A DNA stretch of 5,777 nucleotides from Pseudomonadota bacterium (GTDB taxonomy: Bacteria > Pseudomonadota > Alphaproteobacteria > Rhizobiales > Rhizobiaceae). Of the stretch, positions 1 to 5,705 are shown piece after piece. The DNA is taken from positions 1-5,777 of the forward strand of contig JAEWKX010000385.1 in the NCBI GenBank assembly GCA_023393575.1, written 5' to 3'. A program made the position numbers and the translations under genes. The number at the start of each line of letters is the position of its first letter. Position 1 is the first letter of the stretch. Under the pieces are notes generated by a model. The model did not search any database, was not told where the DNA came from, and saw nothing but the letters and a program-made list of their open reading frames with translations.

Positions 1-96
1 AACGACGTTCAGGAACACCATCCCGGCCCTGCCGCCGAGCAGCAGGATCAGCAGCAGCTCGAGAAATTTATAGAAGATGTCGATCGCTCGTTGCAT
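1..96 (-). CDS. TRAP transporter small permease (DctQ-type), N-terminal part
   Basis: Only the first 32 codons are in the window; the gene runs off the left edge. Translation from the ATG at 96 gives MQRAIDIFYKFLELLL and continues into a Leu/Ile-rich stretch. This is a short amphipathic, positively charged start followed by the beginning of a first membrane helix, typical of the DctQ/YiaM small subunit of TRAP transporters (usually about 160-180 aa with four helices). These work with a DctM large permease and a DctP periplasmic binding protein to import organic and sugar acids using a sodium gradient. A purine-rich Shine-Dalgarno (GAGGGGAAG) sits just before the ATG. The stop of the XylX-like gene lies only 17 bp upstream, so the two are almost certainly cotranscribed, which fits uptake of a sugar acid. 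The family is inferred from a short N-terminus; another small membrane protein cannot be excluded. DctM and DctP would be expected further left. Confidence 0.72.
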   Translation of the reverse strand, partial: MQRAIDIFYKFLELLLILLLGGRAGMVFLNVV

Positions 97-113
97 CTGC
101 TTCCCCTCTATCC

Positions 114-1274
114 TTACAGGAGCCCACGCTGGGCAAGGTTCTTCATCAGAGCGCCAAGGCCGAAATCCCATTTCGGACAGCGGTCACTGTTCTCCACCCG
201 GTTTATAAGACGGCCGAGACGCGGCGTCGATATTTCCACCCGATCGCCGATCTCGTGCGTGAAACCCAGACCGGCTCCGCGGCGATCCTTTACCGGGGCG
301 AACATGGTACCGAGGAAGAAGACGATGCCGTCCGGATACTGGTGGTTGTCGTTGAGAAGCTGCGAGACCAGGTCTTCCGGTGAGCGGCTGATCGCCGCCA
401 TGGGGCTGACACCCGTCATCGTGAAACCGTCGGCACCTTCGACCGAAAGCGAGACTTCTGCCTGCTTCACGTCCTCGAGGGTGAACTTGTCGTCGAACAG
501 GCGGATGAACGGCCCGATGGCGCAAGAGGCGTTGTTGTCCTTCGCCTTGCTGAGCAGCAACGCCGAACGGCCTTCGAAGTCGCGCAGGTTCACGTCGTTG
601 CCAAGCGTAGCGCCGACGATCTTGCCTTCTGAAGTGACCGCGAGCACGACTTCCGGCTCCGGGTTATTCCAGTCGGACTTCGGATGGATGCCGACGAGGG
701 CACCGCATCCGACCGACGACATCGGCTGAGCCTTGGTGAAGATTTCCGCATCAGGCCCGATGCCCACTTCCAGATATTGGGACCATAGACCAAGCTCCTG
801 GAGGAGCTTCTTGACTTCGGCAGCCTTTTCCGACCCGGCGACGAGGCCTTTCAGGTTATCGCCCAGAACCGGCGCCAACCGTCCGCGGATTTCCCGCGCC
901 CGCAGCGGATCGCCCTTGGCTTGCTCCTCGATCACGCGCTCCAGCATGCTGTCGGCGAAGGTGACGCCCGCCGCCTTTACGGCCTGCAGGTCGGCAGGAG
1001 CCAGAAGCTCGCCGGCTTCCCCGTTCAGGAAGGAGTCGAGCGTGCCGAGATCCGAAAACATGTCAATCTGCTTGAGGCGGGCAGCCAGATCGTCTAGCTC
1101 TAGAAGACCGGACAGCGTCGGCGACAGCGAGGTGAGGTCGAACAGTCGCCCCTCCTTGAGCAGGATCGGACACGGGCCGCCGGCCGCCCTGGACCAGACA
1201 CGGCCGACGAGAAGGGCATCTTTCACGTCTTGCGGCAGGATGGACTGCGCGCTCAACACGGTATTCAAGCTCAC
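114..1274 (-). CDS. FAH-fold 2-keto-3-deoxy sugar-acid dehydratase, XylX-like
   Basis: A soluble 386-aa enzyme of the fumarylacetoacetate hydrolase superfamily. The C-terminal half carries the divalent-metal site: NNPEPEVV (about 203-210, Glu206 and Glu208) and GNDVNLRDFEGRSALL (about 225-240, Asp227), followed by SKAKDNNASCAIGP. This long form and its N-terminal part (ILPQDVKDALLVGRVW; LQAVKAAGVTFADSMLERVIEE) match what I recall of Caulobacter XylX, which dehydrates 2-keto-3-deoxy-D-xylonate to 2-oxoglutarate semialdehyde in the Weimberg pathway. Ordinary FAH-family hydrolases are usually shorter, near 230-330 aa. The exact substrate (D-xylonate, L-arabinonate or another series) is inferred. 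A diketo-acid hydrolase role is the main alternative. I chose the GTG at 1274: the GGAGGA at 1281-1286 is 6 to 7 nt away, whereas the adjacent in-frame TTG at 1277 is only 3 to 4 nt from it. It leads an operon with the TRAP small permease and has its own operator-like site upstream. Confidence 0.85.
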   Translation of the reverse strand: MSLNTVLSAQSILPQDVKDALLVGRVWSRAAGGPCPILLKEGRLFDLTSLSPTLSGLLELDDLAARLKQIDMFSDLGTLDSFLNGEAGELLAPADLQAVKAAGVTFADSMLERVIEEQAKGDPLRAREIRGRLAPVLGDNLKGLVAGSEKAAEVKKLLQELGLWSQYLEVGIGPDAEIFTKAQPMSSVGCGALVGIHPKSDWNNPEPEVVLAVTSEGKIVGATLGNDVNLRDFEGRSALLLSKAKDNNASCAIGPFIRLFDDKFTLEDVKQAEVSLSVEGADGFTMTGVSPMAAISRSPEDLVSQLLNDNHQYPDGIVFFLGTMFAPVKDRRGAGLGFTHEIGDRVEISTPRLGRLINRVENSDRCPKWDFGLGALMKNLAQRGLL

Positions 1275-1280
1275 CAATTT

Positions 1281-1286
1281 TCCTCC
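1281..1286 (-). promoter_or_regulatory. Shine-Dalgarno of the XylX-like gene
   Basis: GGAGGA on the minus strand. Its distance favours the GTG at 1274 over the TTG at 1277 as the initiation codon. Confidence 0.7.
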
Positions 1287-1290
1287 ATGC

Positions 1291-1306
1291 GGCGATGGTA
1301 ATCGCC
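1291..1306 (-). repeat. Inverted repeat (possible leader hairpin) upstream of the XylX-like gene
   Basis: GGCGAT and ATCGCC form a perfect 6-bp stem around a 4-nt loop, ending 4 nt before the Shine-Dalgarno sequence of the XylX-like gene. In the mRNA it would read GGCGAUUACCAUCGCC. It could be a leader hairpin that affects stability or ribosome access, or a DNA-level protein site. There is no U-tract, so it is not a terminator. Its function is unknown. Confidence 0.45.
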
Positions 1307-1317
1307 CTGATTGTCAG

Positions 1318-1330
1318 GATGTCTGACAAC
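1318..1330 (-). promoter_or_regulatory. Putative GntR/FadR-family operator upstream of the XylX-like gene
   Basis: Read on the minus strand the site is GTTGTCAGACATC. The core TGTC-A-GACA is a perfect 4+1+4 palindrome, and the outermost G/C also pair. It fits the general form of operators bound by FCD-type GntR regulators (TNGTNNNACNA-like). It shares 11 of 13 positions with the site at 3741-3753 in the divergent promoter. A further half site (TTGTCAG, plus strand 1311-1317) overlaps its edge. The natural binder is the GntR protein encoded at 1451-2170. I could not identify a convincing -35/-10 pair for this promoter. Confidence 0.6.
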
Positions 1331-1450
1331 GATAGTGGCGGCGTTTCTAGTATGACTTTTAATGCATGTCCAGTCGAGCTGTCCCGTTGTGGGAAAAAGT
1401 CCGTGAACAAAGACGTGCAAGAATTCCCTTCCGGCCCCGGGCCGTCAAGC

Positions 1451-2170
1451 CTAGAACGTCTCGAGCGTCAGGTCGAGCCGGCCCGCAGCTTCCGTCAGGT
1501 GCCGACGCATGGCATCCCTCGCCTTTACCGGATCTCGGCTGGCGACAGCAGCTCGGATCGCCACGTGCTCCGCAATCGTCACCTCGACGATCTCCTCCAG
1601 CACAGCCTTGGCCCGCGCCGCGTTGATGGCGAGGCTGATGCGCTCGGCGATGAAGCCGATGAACAGGAGGAAGTACTCGTTCTGCGTCGCACCCGCGAGC
1701 GCGCGGTGAAAGGCGAGGTCGGCGACGATACCCTGTTCCGTCCACTTCTCCGCGCCTGTCATCTGGGCGAGTGCCTCGTCGATGCGCGCCATATCCTCGG
1801 CAGTATGATGTATGGCCGCAAGACCGGCCGCCTCGATCTCCAGCGGCATGCGCAGCTGGTAGAGCGACCGGAAGGTGTCGGGATCGGTGAGATCCCCCTG
1901 TTCGATCCTGAGCGACTGGCGGCGCTCGATCTCGGTTGCGAAGGCACCGACGCCCTGGCGGGTTTCCACTAGGCCTTCATTGCGTAGCTGCGCTATCGCC
2001 TCGCGGACGACGGAGCGGCTGACGCCGAAGGTCTTCGCCAGCAAGTGCTCGGTCGGCAGCTTTTCACCGGGAGTGATCCGTCCCTCGGTAATCTCGCGTC
2101 CGATCTGCGCGGCGATACGCGCCGGCAGATGCTCGCTCCGTCTGATCTGGTTGAAATCTGCGACCGCCAC
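1451..2170 (-). CDS. GntR-family transcriptional regulator, FadR/FCD subfamily
   Basis: A 239-aa regulator. Residues about 15-80 form the N-terminal winged helix-turn-helix: GRITPGEKLPTEHLLAKTFGVSR, then VVREAIAQLRNEGLVETRQGVGAF, the classic GntR recognition-helix and wing signature. Residues about 98-230 form the helical FCD domain. Its usual metal-ligand set appears complete: Asp151 and His155 (DLAFH), His202 (EHVAI) and His224 (RRHL). Members with this set bind carboxylate or sugar-acid effectors through the metal, and most are repressors relieved by a pathway acid. The start is GTG, with GGGAGG about 6 nt upstream. It follows the flavoprotein gene by 31 bp, so the two likely share an mRNA and the regulator would control its own synthesis through the 3741-3753 site. 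The closest relatives regulate pentonate, gluconate, lactate or glycolate genes; the true effector cannot be read from the sequence. Confidence 0.92.
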   Translation of the reverse strand: MAVADFNQIRRSEHLPARIAAQIGREITEGRITPGEKLPTEHLLAKTFGVSRSVVREAIAQLRNEGLVETRQGVGAFATEIERRQSLRIEQGDLTDPDTFRSLYQLRMPLEIEAAGLAAIHHTAEDMARIDEALAQMTGAEKWTEQGIVADLAFHRALAGATQNEYFLLFIGFIAERISLAINAARAKAVLEEIVEVTIAEHVAIRAAVASRDPVKARDAMRRHLTEAAGRLDLTLETF

Positions 2171-2201
2171 GTCCGCCCTCCCTCGAACTTCGCTTCTACT
2201 T

Positions 2202-3647
2202 CTATGAGTTCGGCGAAATTTTCAATTGGCAGCCGGGGTTCATTATCATGTCGGGATCGATCGCCTGCTTCAGCGCCGTCAGGAGCGTACGCCGCACGGG
2301 CGACAGCCGCGCCTCGAAGTCCGCCCGCTTCAGGCGGCCGATGCCGTGTTCCGCACTGATACTGCCTTGGTAGCGATCCAGCACTGTGTTGATTGCACCT
2401 TTCGCCTTATAGATTTGCTCGGCCCGCTGCTCCGGCGTCGCCTCTGCCGCCGGTAGCACGTTGAGGTGGACATTGCCGTCGCCGACATGGCCATAGGAAA
2501 CACAGACAGCGCCCGGCACAGCCTCGTGGACGGCCTTCTCCGCATCCGCCACGAAATCTGCAAGCTGGGACAGCTTCACCGAGACGTCGGTCCTCAGATG
2601 CATCCCGCGCTTCGCCTGCCCCTCGTTCATGCCTTCCCGGATGAGCCACAGATTGCGGGCCTGCGCCTGGGACGCCGCGATCGTGCCGTCGAGCACGATT
2701 CCCTCCTCCATCACGGCTTCCAGGAAGCGGCCCAGCAGGTCGTCGATGTCGACGAGGCCTGAACCGGAGATCTCCATAAGCACATAGGCCGGGTAATCCG
2801 CCGCGATCGGGATCGGCAGATCCGGCATAGCCTCCTTCGCCAGCGTAAAGGCGAGCGGCGGCATGAATTCGAACGCCGACATCAGGTCGCAGCAGTCGCG
2901 ACGCGCCCGGCGGAACAACTTGATGGCATCATCGAGCGAGGAGAGTCCCAGAAGCGCCGTCGCCACCTGGTCCGGATAGGGCGTCAGCTTGACGGAGACG
3001 GCCGTGATGATACCGAGCGTGCCCTCGGCGCCAATGAACAACTGCTTTAGGTCGATGCCGCGATTATCCTTACGCAGCGTGGACAATCCATCGAAGACGC
3101 TGCCGTCCGGCAGCACCACCTCGAGACCGAAGATCAGCTCGCGCGTCATGCCATAGCGCAGCACATTGATGCCGCCGGCATTGGTGGAAACGTTGCCGCC
3201 GATCCGACAGGTACCCTGGGCGCCGAGCGCCAGCGGGAAGAACATACCCTTTTCGGCAATCGCCTCCTTCAGCTCGGAAAGGATGCAGCCGGCCTCGACC
3301 ACAGCAGAGAAATCCTCGGCATCGATCTGGCGGATCCTGTTCATTCGCTCAAGGCTCAGAACCACCTGGTTGGCATCGGCATCCGGAGTCGCGCCGAGAA
3401 CAAGGCCGGTATTGCCACCCTGCGGCACGATCGACAGGCCGAGTTCGCGGCAGAGCTTCACCGCCAACGCCACCTGGTCGGTCGAACGCGGCCGCAGCAC
3501 TGCCACCGCATTGCTGGTCACGTCGCCATGCCAATCACGGCAATAGGGCAGCATCTCGTCGGTCTCACTGAGGACAATGTCGTCACCCAACATGCCGCGC
3601 AGCTTCACTCGCCATTCAGCCAGGGAAGCGAGAGTATCGTGTGTCAT
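2202..3647 (-). CDS. FAD-linked 2-hydroxyacid dehydrogenase (GlcD / D-lactate / D-2-hydroxyglutarate type)
   Basis: A 481-aa flavoprotein of the VAO/PCMH superfamily. The FAD-binding half shows PQGGNTGLVLGA (about 75-86), IGGNVSTNAGGINVLRYG (149-166) and IGAEGTLGIIT (205-215). The C-terminal substrate half has GHVGDGNVHLN (386-396, His387 and His394 as metal ligands) and SAEHGIG (431-437, Glu433). Such enzymes oxidise D-2-hydroxyacids (D-lactate, glycolate, D-2-hydroxyglutarate) to 2-keto acids and pass electrons to quinone, cytochrome or ETF. The substrate here is not resolved. The frame stays open upstream to a TTG at 3752, but I chose the ATG at 3647: AGAGAGG lies about 10 nt before it, the protein then begins directly with the domain, and the predicted promoter (3733-3760) overlaps the longer version's first codons. 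No export signal is seen. The regulator gene follows 31 bp downstream. The segment DVSVKLS has Lys where I would expect Pro in this family. Confidence 0.88.
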   Translation of the reverse strand: MTHDTLASLAEWRVKLRGMLGDDIVLSETDEMLPYCRDWHGDVTSNAVAVLRPRSTDQVALAVKLCRELGLSIVPQGGNTGLVLGATPDADANQVVLSLERMNRIRQIDAEDFSAVVEAGCILSELKEAIAEKGMFFPLALGAQGTCRIGGNVSTNAGGINVLRYGMTRELIFGLEVVLPDGSVFDGLSTLRKDNRGIDLKQLFIGAEGTLGIITAVSVKLTPYPDQVATALLGLSSLDDAIKLFRRARRDCCDLMSAFEFMPPLAFTLAKEAMPDLPIPIAADYPAYVLMEISGSGLVDIDDLLGRFLEAVMEEGIVLDGTIAASQAQARNLWLIREGMNEGQAKRGMHLRTDVSVKLSQLADFVADAEKAVHEAVPGAVCVSYGHVGDGNVHLNVLPAAEATPEQRAEQIYKAKGAINTVLDRYQGSISAEHGIGRLKRADFEARLSPVRRTLLTALKQAIDPDMIMNPGCQLKISPNS

Positions 3648-3732
3648 GCGTCTAGTGCCTCTCTTTGCCGCCGAGGCCGAATGTGTGGCAGCCATTTTCG
3701 AACGGTCTAGAAATAACAGTTTCCAAGGCGAC

Positions 3733-3760
3733 CATATAAAGTTATCAGACAACCTTACAA
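3733..3760 (-). promoter_or_regulatory. Predicted promoter of the flavoprotein-regulator operon
   Basis: On the minus strand, TTGTAA (plus 3755-3760) and TATATG (plus 3733-3738) are separated by 16 bp and resemble -35 and -10 boxes. Transcription would begin near 3726, leaving a leader of about 80 nt before the ATG at 3647. The palindromic operator fills the spacer, an arrangement in which a bound repressor would exclude RNA polymerase. This is a match by eye. Confidence 0.45.
3741..3753 (+). promoter_or_regulatory. Putative GntR/FadR-family operator in the divergent promoter region
   Basis: GTTATCAGACAAC is a 13-bp near-palindrome with one mismatched pair (positions 4 and 10) around a central A. 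It is 11/13 identical to the site at 1318-1330 read on the minus strand. It lies between the predicted -35 and -10 of the leftward operon and about 80 bp before the rightward denD-like gene, so one bound dimer could control both directions. The encoded FCD-type GntR regulator is the probable binder (inference). Confidence 0.62.
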
Positions 3761-3784
3761 GCTAGATTTTAGTCGCGCCATTCC

Positions 3785-3800
3785 GGCTTCCTGAGAAGCC
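3785..3800 (+). repeat. Inverted repeat (possible leader hairpin) upstream of the denD-like gene
   Basis: GGCTTC and GAAGCC form a perfect 6-bp stem around CTGA. It lies 16 nt before the AGGAGG Shine-Dalgarno (3817-3822) of the rightward operon. It has the same geometry as the repeat at 1291-1306 (6-bp stem, 4-nt loop, GGC...GCC ends) but a different inner sequence. There is no following T-tract, so termination is unlikely. Confidence 0.45.
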
Positions 3801-3832
3801 TGCGGCACGCTTCAAAAGGAGGACCGCATCCG

Positions 3833-4819
3833 ATGCATATTCTCATTATCGGCGCCGCCGGCATGGTTGGCCGAAAGCTTACGCAGCGGCTCGTCACCGA
3901 CGGGATGCTCGGAGGCAAGCCCGTCGAGAAGCTGACCCTCGTCGATGTGGTGAAGCCGGATGCGCCGTCCGGCTTTTCCGGCACGGTCGACGCGCGCGAA
4001 AGCGATCTTTCGGAGCCCGGTGAAGCCGAAAAGCTCGTCGCCGGCCGACCGGACGCCATCTTCCACCTCGCCGCCATCGTTTCCGGCGAAGCGGAGCTCG
4101 ACTTCGACAAGGGCTACCGCATCAACCTCGACGGCACCCGCTATCTCTTCGACGCCATCCGCCTGGCGCACAACGCCGACGGCTACAAGCCACGCGTCGT
4201 CTTCACCTCCTCCATCGCCGTCGTCGGCGCCCCGCTGCCCTTCCCGATCCCGGACGATTTCCACCTCCCCCCCCTGACGAGCTACGGCACCCAGAAGGCG
4301 ATCTGCGAACTTCTGCTGTCCGACTACAGCCGCCGCGGCTTCTTCGACGGCATCGGCATCCGTCTGCCGACCATTTGCATTCGCCCGGGCAAGCCGAACA
4401 AGGCCGCCTCCGGCTTCTTCTCCAACATCCTGCGCGAACCGCTGGTCGGCCAGGAAGCCATCCTTCCGGTCTCCGAGGACGTCCGCCACTGGCACACCTC
4501 GCCCCGCTCCGCGGTGGGCTTCCTGATCCATGGCGCGACGATCGACCTCGAAAAGGTCGGTCCGCGCCGTAACCTCTCGATGCCGGGCCTCAGCGCCACC
4601 GTTGGCGAACAGATCGAGGCGCTCCGCCGTGTCGCGGGCGACGAGGCCGTGGCGCTGATCCGTCGTGAGCCGGACGAGATGATCATGAAGATGGTCGCCG
4701 GATGGGCACCGGGATTCGAGGCGAAGCGGGCGAAGGAACTCGGCTTCACCGCCGAAACCTCCTTCGATGAGATCATTCGCGTGCATATCGAGGATGAACT
4801 CGGAGGCAAGCTGCCATGA
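3833..4819 (+). CDS. denD: NAD-dependent epimerase/dehydratase-family dehydrogenase, D-erythronate dehydrogenase (DenD)-like
   Basis: A 328-aa extended short-chain dehydrogenase. The Rossmann start is MHILIIGAAGMVG with the GxxGxxG pattern at Gly7, Gly10 and Gly13, and Asp38 (LTLVDVV) at the end of the second strand favours NAD over NADP. The catalytic set is visible: Ser126/Ser127 (FTSSIAVVGAP) and Tyr151-x3-Lys155 (SYGTQKAICE). The substrate half includes IRLPTICIRPG (176-186). The length and start match proteins annotated as D-erythronate dehydrogenase, which oxidise D-erythronate to 2-keto-D-erythronate. However, the usual partners of that pathway (OtnK kinase, OtnC aldolase, OtnI isomerase) are absent here, so the true substrate may be a related sugar acid. 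AGGAGG at 3817-3822 is 10 nt from the ATG. It heads the rightward operon, and its stop overlaps the next start (ATGA). An eight-C run at 4267-4274 lies inside the gene without breaking the frame. Confidence 0.8.
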   Translation: MHILIIGAAGMVGRKLTQRLVTDGMLGGKPVEKLTLVDVVKPDAPSGFSGTVDARESDLSEPGEAEKLVAGRPDAIFHLAAIVSGEAELDFDKGYRINLDGTRYLFDAIRLAHNADGYKPRVVFTSSIAVVGAPLPFPIPDDFHLPPLTSYGTQKAICELLLSDYSRRGFFDGIGIRLPTICIRPGKPNKAASGFFSNILREPLVGQEAILPVSEDVRHWHTSPRSAVGFLIHGATIDLEKVGPRRNLSMPGLSATVGEQIEALRRVAGDEAVALIRREPDEMIMKMVAGWAPGFEAKRAKELGFTAETSFDEIIRVHIEDELGGKLP

Positions 4820-5703
4820 CCGGTAAAAAGAGCATCGCCTTCCTCGGCACCGGCCTGATGGGCGCACCGATGGTGCGCTGTCTTCTGAAGGCCGGCTTTC
4901 CCGTAACCATCTGGAACCGCGACCCGGCAAAGGCTGCCTCGCTCGTCGCAGACGGTGCGCGGCAGGTTCAGTCGCCGGTTGAGGCCGCTGCCGGCGCGGA
5001 GGTGGTTTTCACCATGCTGACCAATGGTGCGGCGGTTGCTGAAGTTCTGTTCGACAAGGGCGTAGCCGAAGCGATGTCGAAGAAAGCGATCTTTGTGGAT
5101 TGCAGTTCGATCGCACCGCCGATCGCCAAGGAACATGCTCGCCGGCTGGCCGAATACGGCATTCACAGCCTCGACGCCCCGGTTTCCGGCGGTACCGCTG
5201 GCGCTACGGCCGGCACGCTCGCCATCATGGCCGGCGGCGACGCGGCCGATGTGGAAGCGCTAAAGGACGTTTTTGCAGCGCTCGGCCGCGTTACCCATGT
5301 CGGTCCGAGCGGAGCCGGCCAGATCTGCAAGCTCGCCAACCAGCAGATCGTCGCGGTAACGATCGGCGCTGTGGCGGAAGCCATGATCCTCGCGGAAGCC
5401 GGCGGCGCCTCGCGGGCTGCGTTCCGCGATGCCATTCGCGGCGGCTTTGCCGAAAGCCGCATCCTCGAACTGCATGGCGGCCGCATGGTCGACCGCGACT
5501 TCGTGCCCGGCGGCGCATCGGCAAATCAGCTCAAGGATCTTGACGCCGTCATGGCCATGGCCGACAGCCTGTCGTTGACCCTGCCGCTCACCGGCCAGGT
5601 ACGCCAGGCCTTCGCCGACTTCGTGGCCGAAGGCGGCGCCGAGAAGGACCACAGCGGCCTTCTCCTGCATCTCGAAAAGCTCAACCGGAAAGATCAGGCA
5701 TAG
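4816..5703 (+). CDS. Beta-hydroxyacid dehydrogenase family oxidoreductase (tartronate semialdehyde reductase / LtnD-like)
   Basis: A 295-aa enzyme of the 3-hydroxyisobutyrate dehydrogenase family. The N-terminal Rossmann domain has FLGTGLMGAPM (GxGxxG at 11-16) and WNRDP (33-37), where Arg35 after the second strand suggests NADP(H). DAPVSGG (120-126) is the substrate-binding signature, and GAGQICKLANQ (166-176) carries the catalytic Lys172. NQLKDLD (237-243) is the C-terminal substrate/cofactor contact. The KLANQ segment resembles GarR/GlxR (2-hydroxy-3-oxopropionate reductases), but family members also include L-threonate and other 3-hydroxyacid dehydrogenases, so the substrate is open. The length is normal and all key residues are present. 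The start codon overlaps the denD-like stop (ATGA, 4816-4819) with GGAGG at 4802-4806, indicating translational coupling. The next gene begins 2 bp after the stop. Confidence 0.87.
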   Translation: MTGKKSIAFLGTGLMGAPMVRCLLKAGFPVTIWNRDPAKAASLVADGARQVQSPVEAAAGAEVVFTMLTNGAAVAEVLFDKGVAEAMSKKAIFVDCSSIAPPIAKEHARRLAEYGIHSLDAPVSGGTAGATAGTLAIMAGGDAADVEALKDVFAALGRVTHVGPSGAGQICKLANQQIVAVTIGAVAEAMILAEAGGASRAAFRDAIRGGFAESRILELHGGRMVDRDFVPGGASANQLKDLDAVMAMADSLSLTLPLTGQVRQAFADFVAEGGAEKDHSGLLLHLEKLNRKDQA

Positions 5704-5705
5704 CC

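Noticed and set aside
1310..1320. Second operator copy (ATTGTCAGGAT) adjoining the 1318-1330 site
   Set aside because: Only one half (TTGTCAG) matches the consensus, and its centre is just 8 bp from the main site's centre, so independent binding is doubtful. It may contribute as a half site at most.
91..1326. Two plus-strand open frames opposite the XylX-like gene
   Set aside because: They are Arg/Ser/Pro-rich shadow translations of a well-supported minus-strand gene.
1432..1444. CGGCCCCGGGCCG palindrome 7 nt after the GntR stop, considered as a terminator
   Set aside because: The centre is one base, so any hairpin has only a 5-bp stem, and no T-tract follows on the minus strand. A T5 further on (plus-strand A-run near 1394-1398) is preceded only by a weak stem. 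I see no convincing intrinsic terminator in the 1275-1450 gap.
1295..1972. 225-codon plus-strand open frame opposite the GntR regulator and its downstream gap
   Set aside because: It covers the operator site and runs antisense to the regulator. The protein has no recognisable domain and no clear Shine-Dalgarno.
3812..4930. Long 372-codon open frame on the minus strand opposite the denD-like gene
   Set aside because: It lies antisense to a clearly recognisable enzyme with intact motifs. Its translation is low-complexity (rich in Arg, Gly, Asp and Glu), as expected for a shadow frame in G+C-rich DNA, and it has no domain I recognise.
4324..5166. 280-codon minus-strand open frame across the junction of the two rightward dehydrogenase genes
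   Set aside because: It is antisense to two genuine genes, matches no family I know, and has no supporting promoter or ribosome site. I treat it as a composition artefact.
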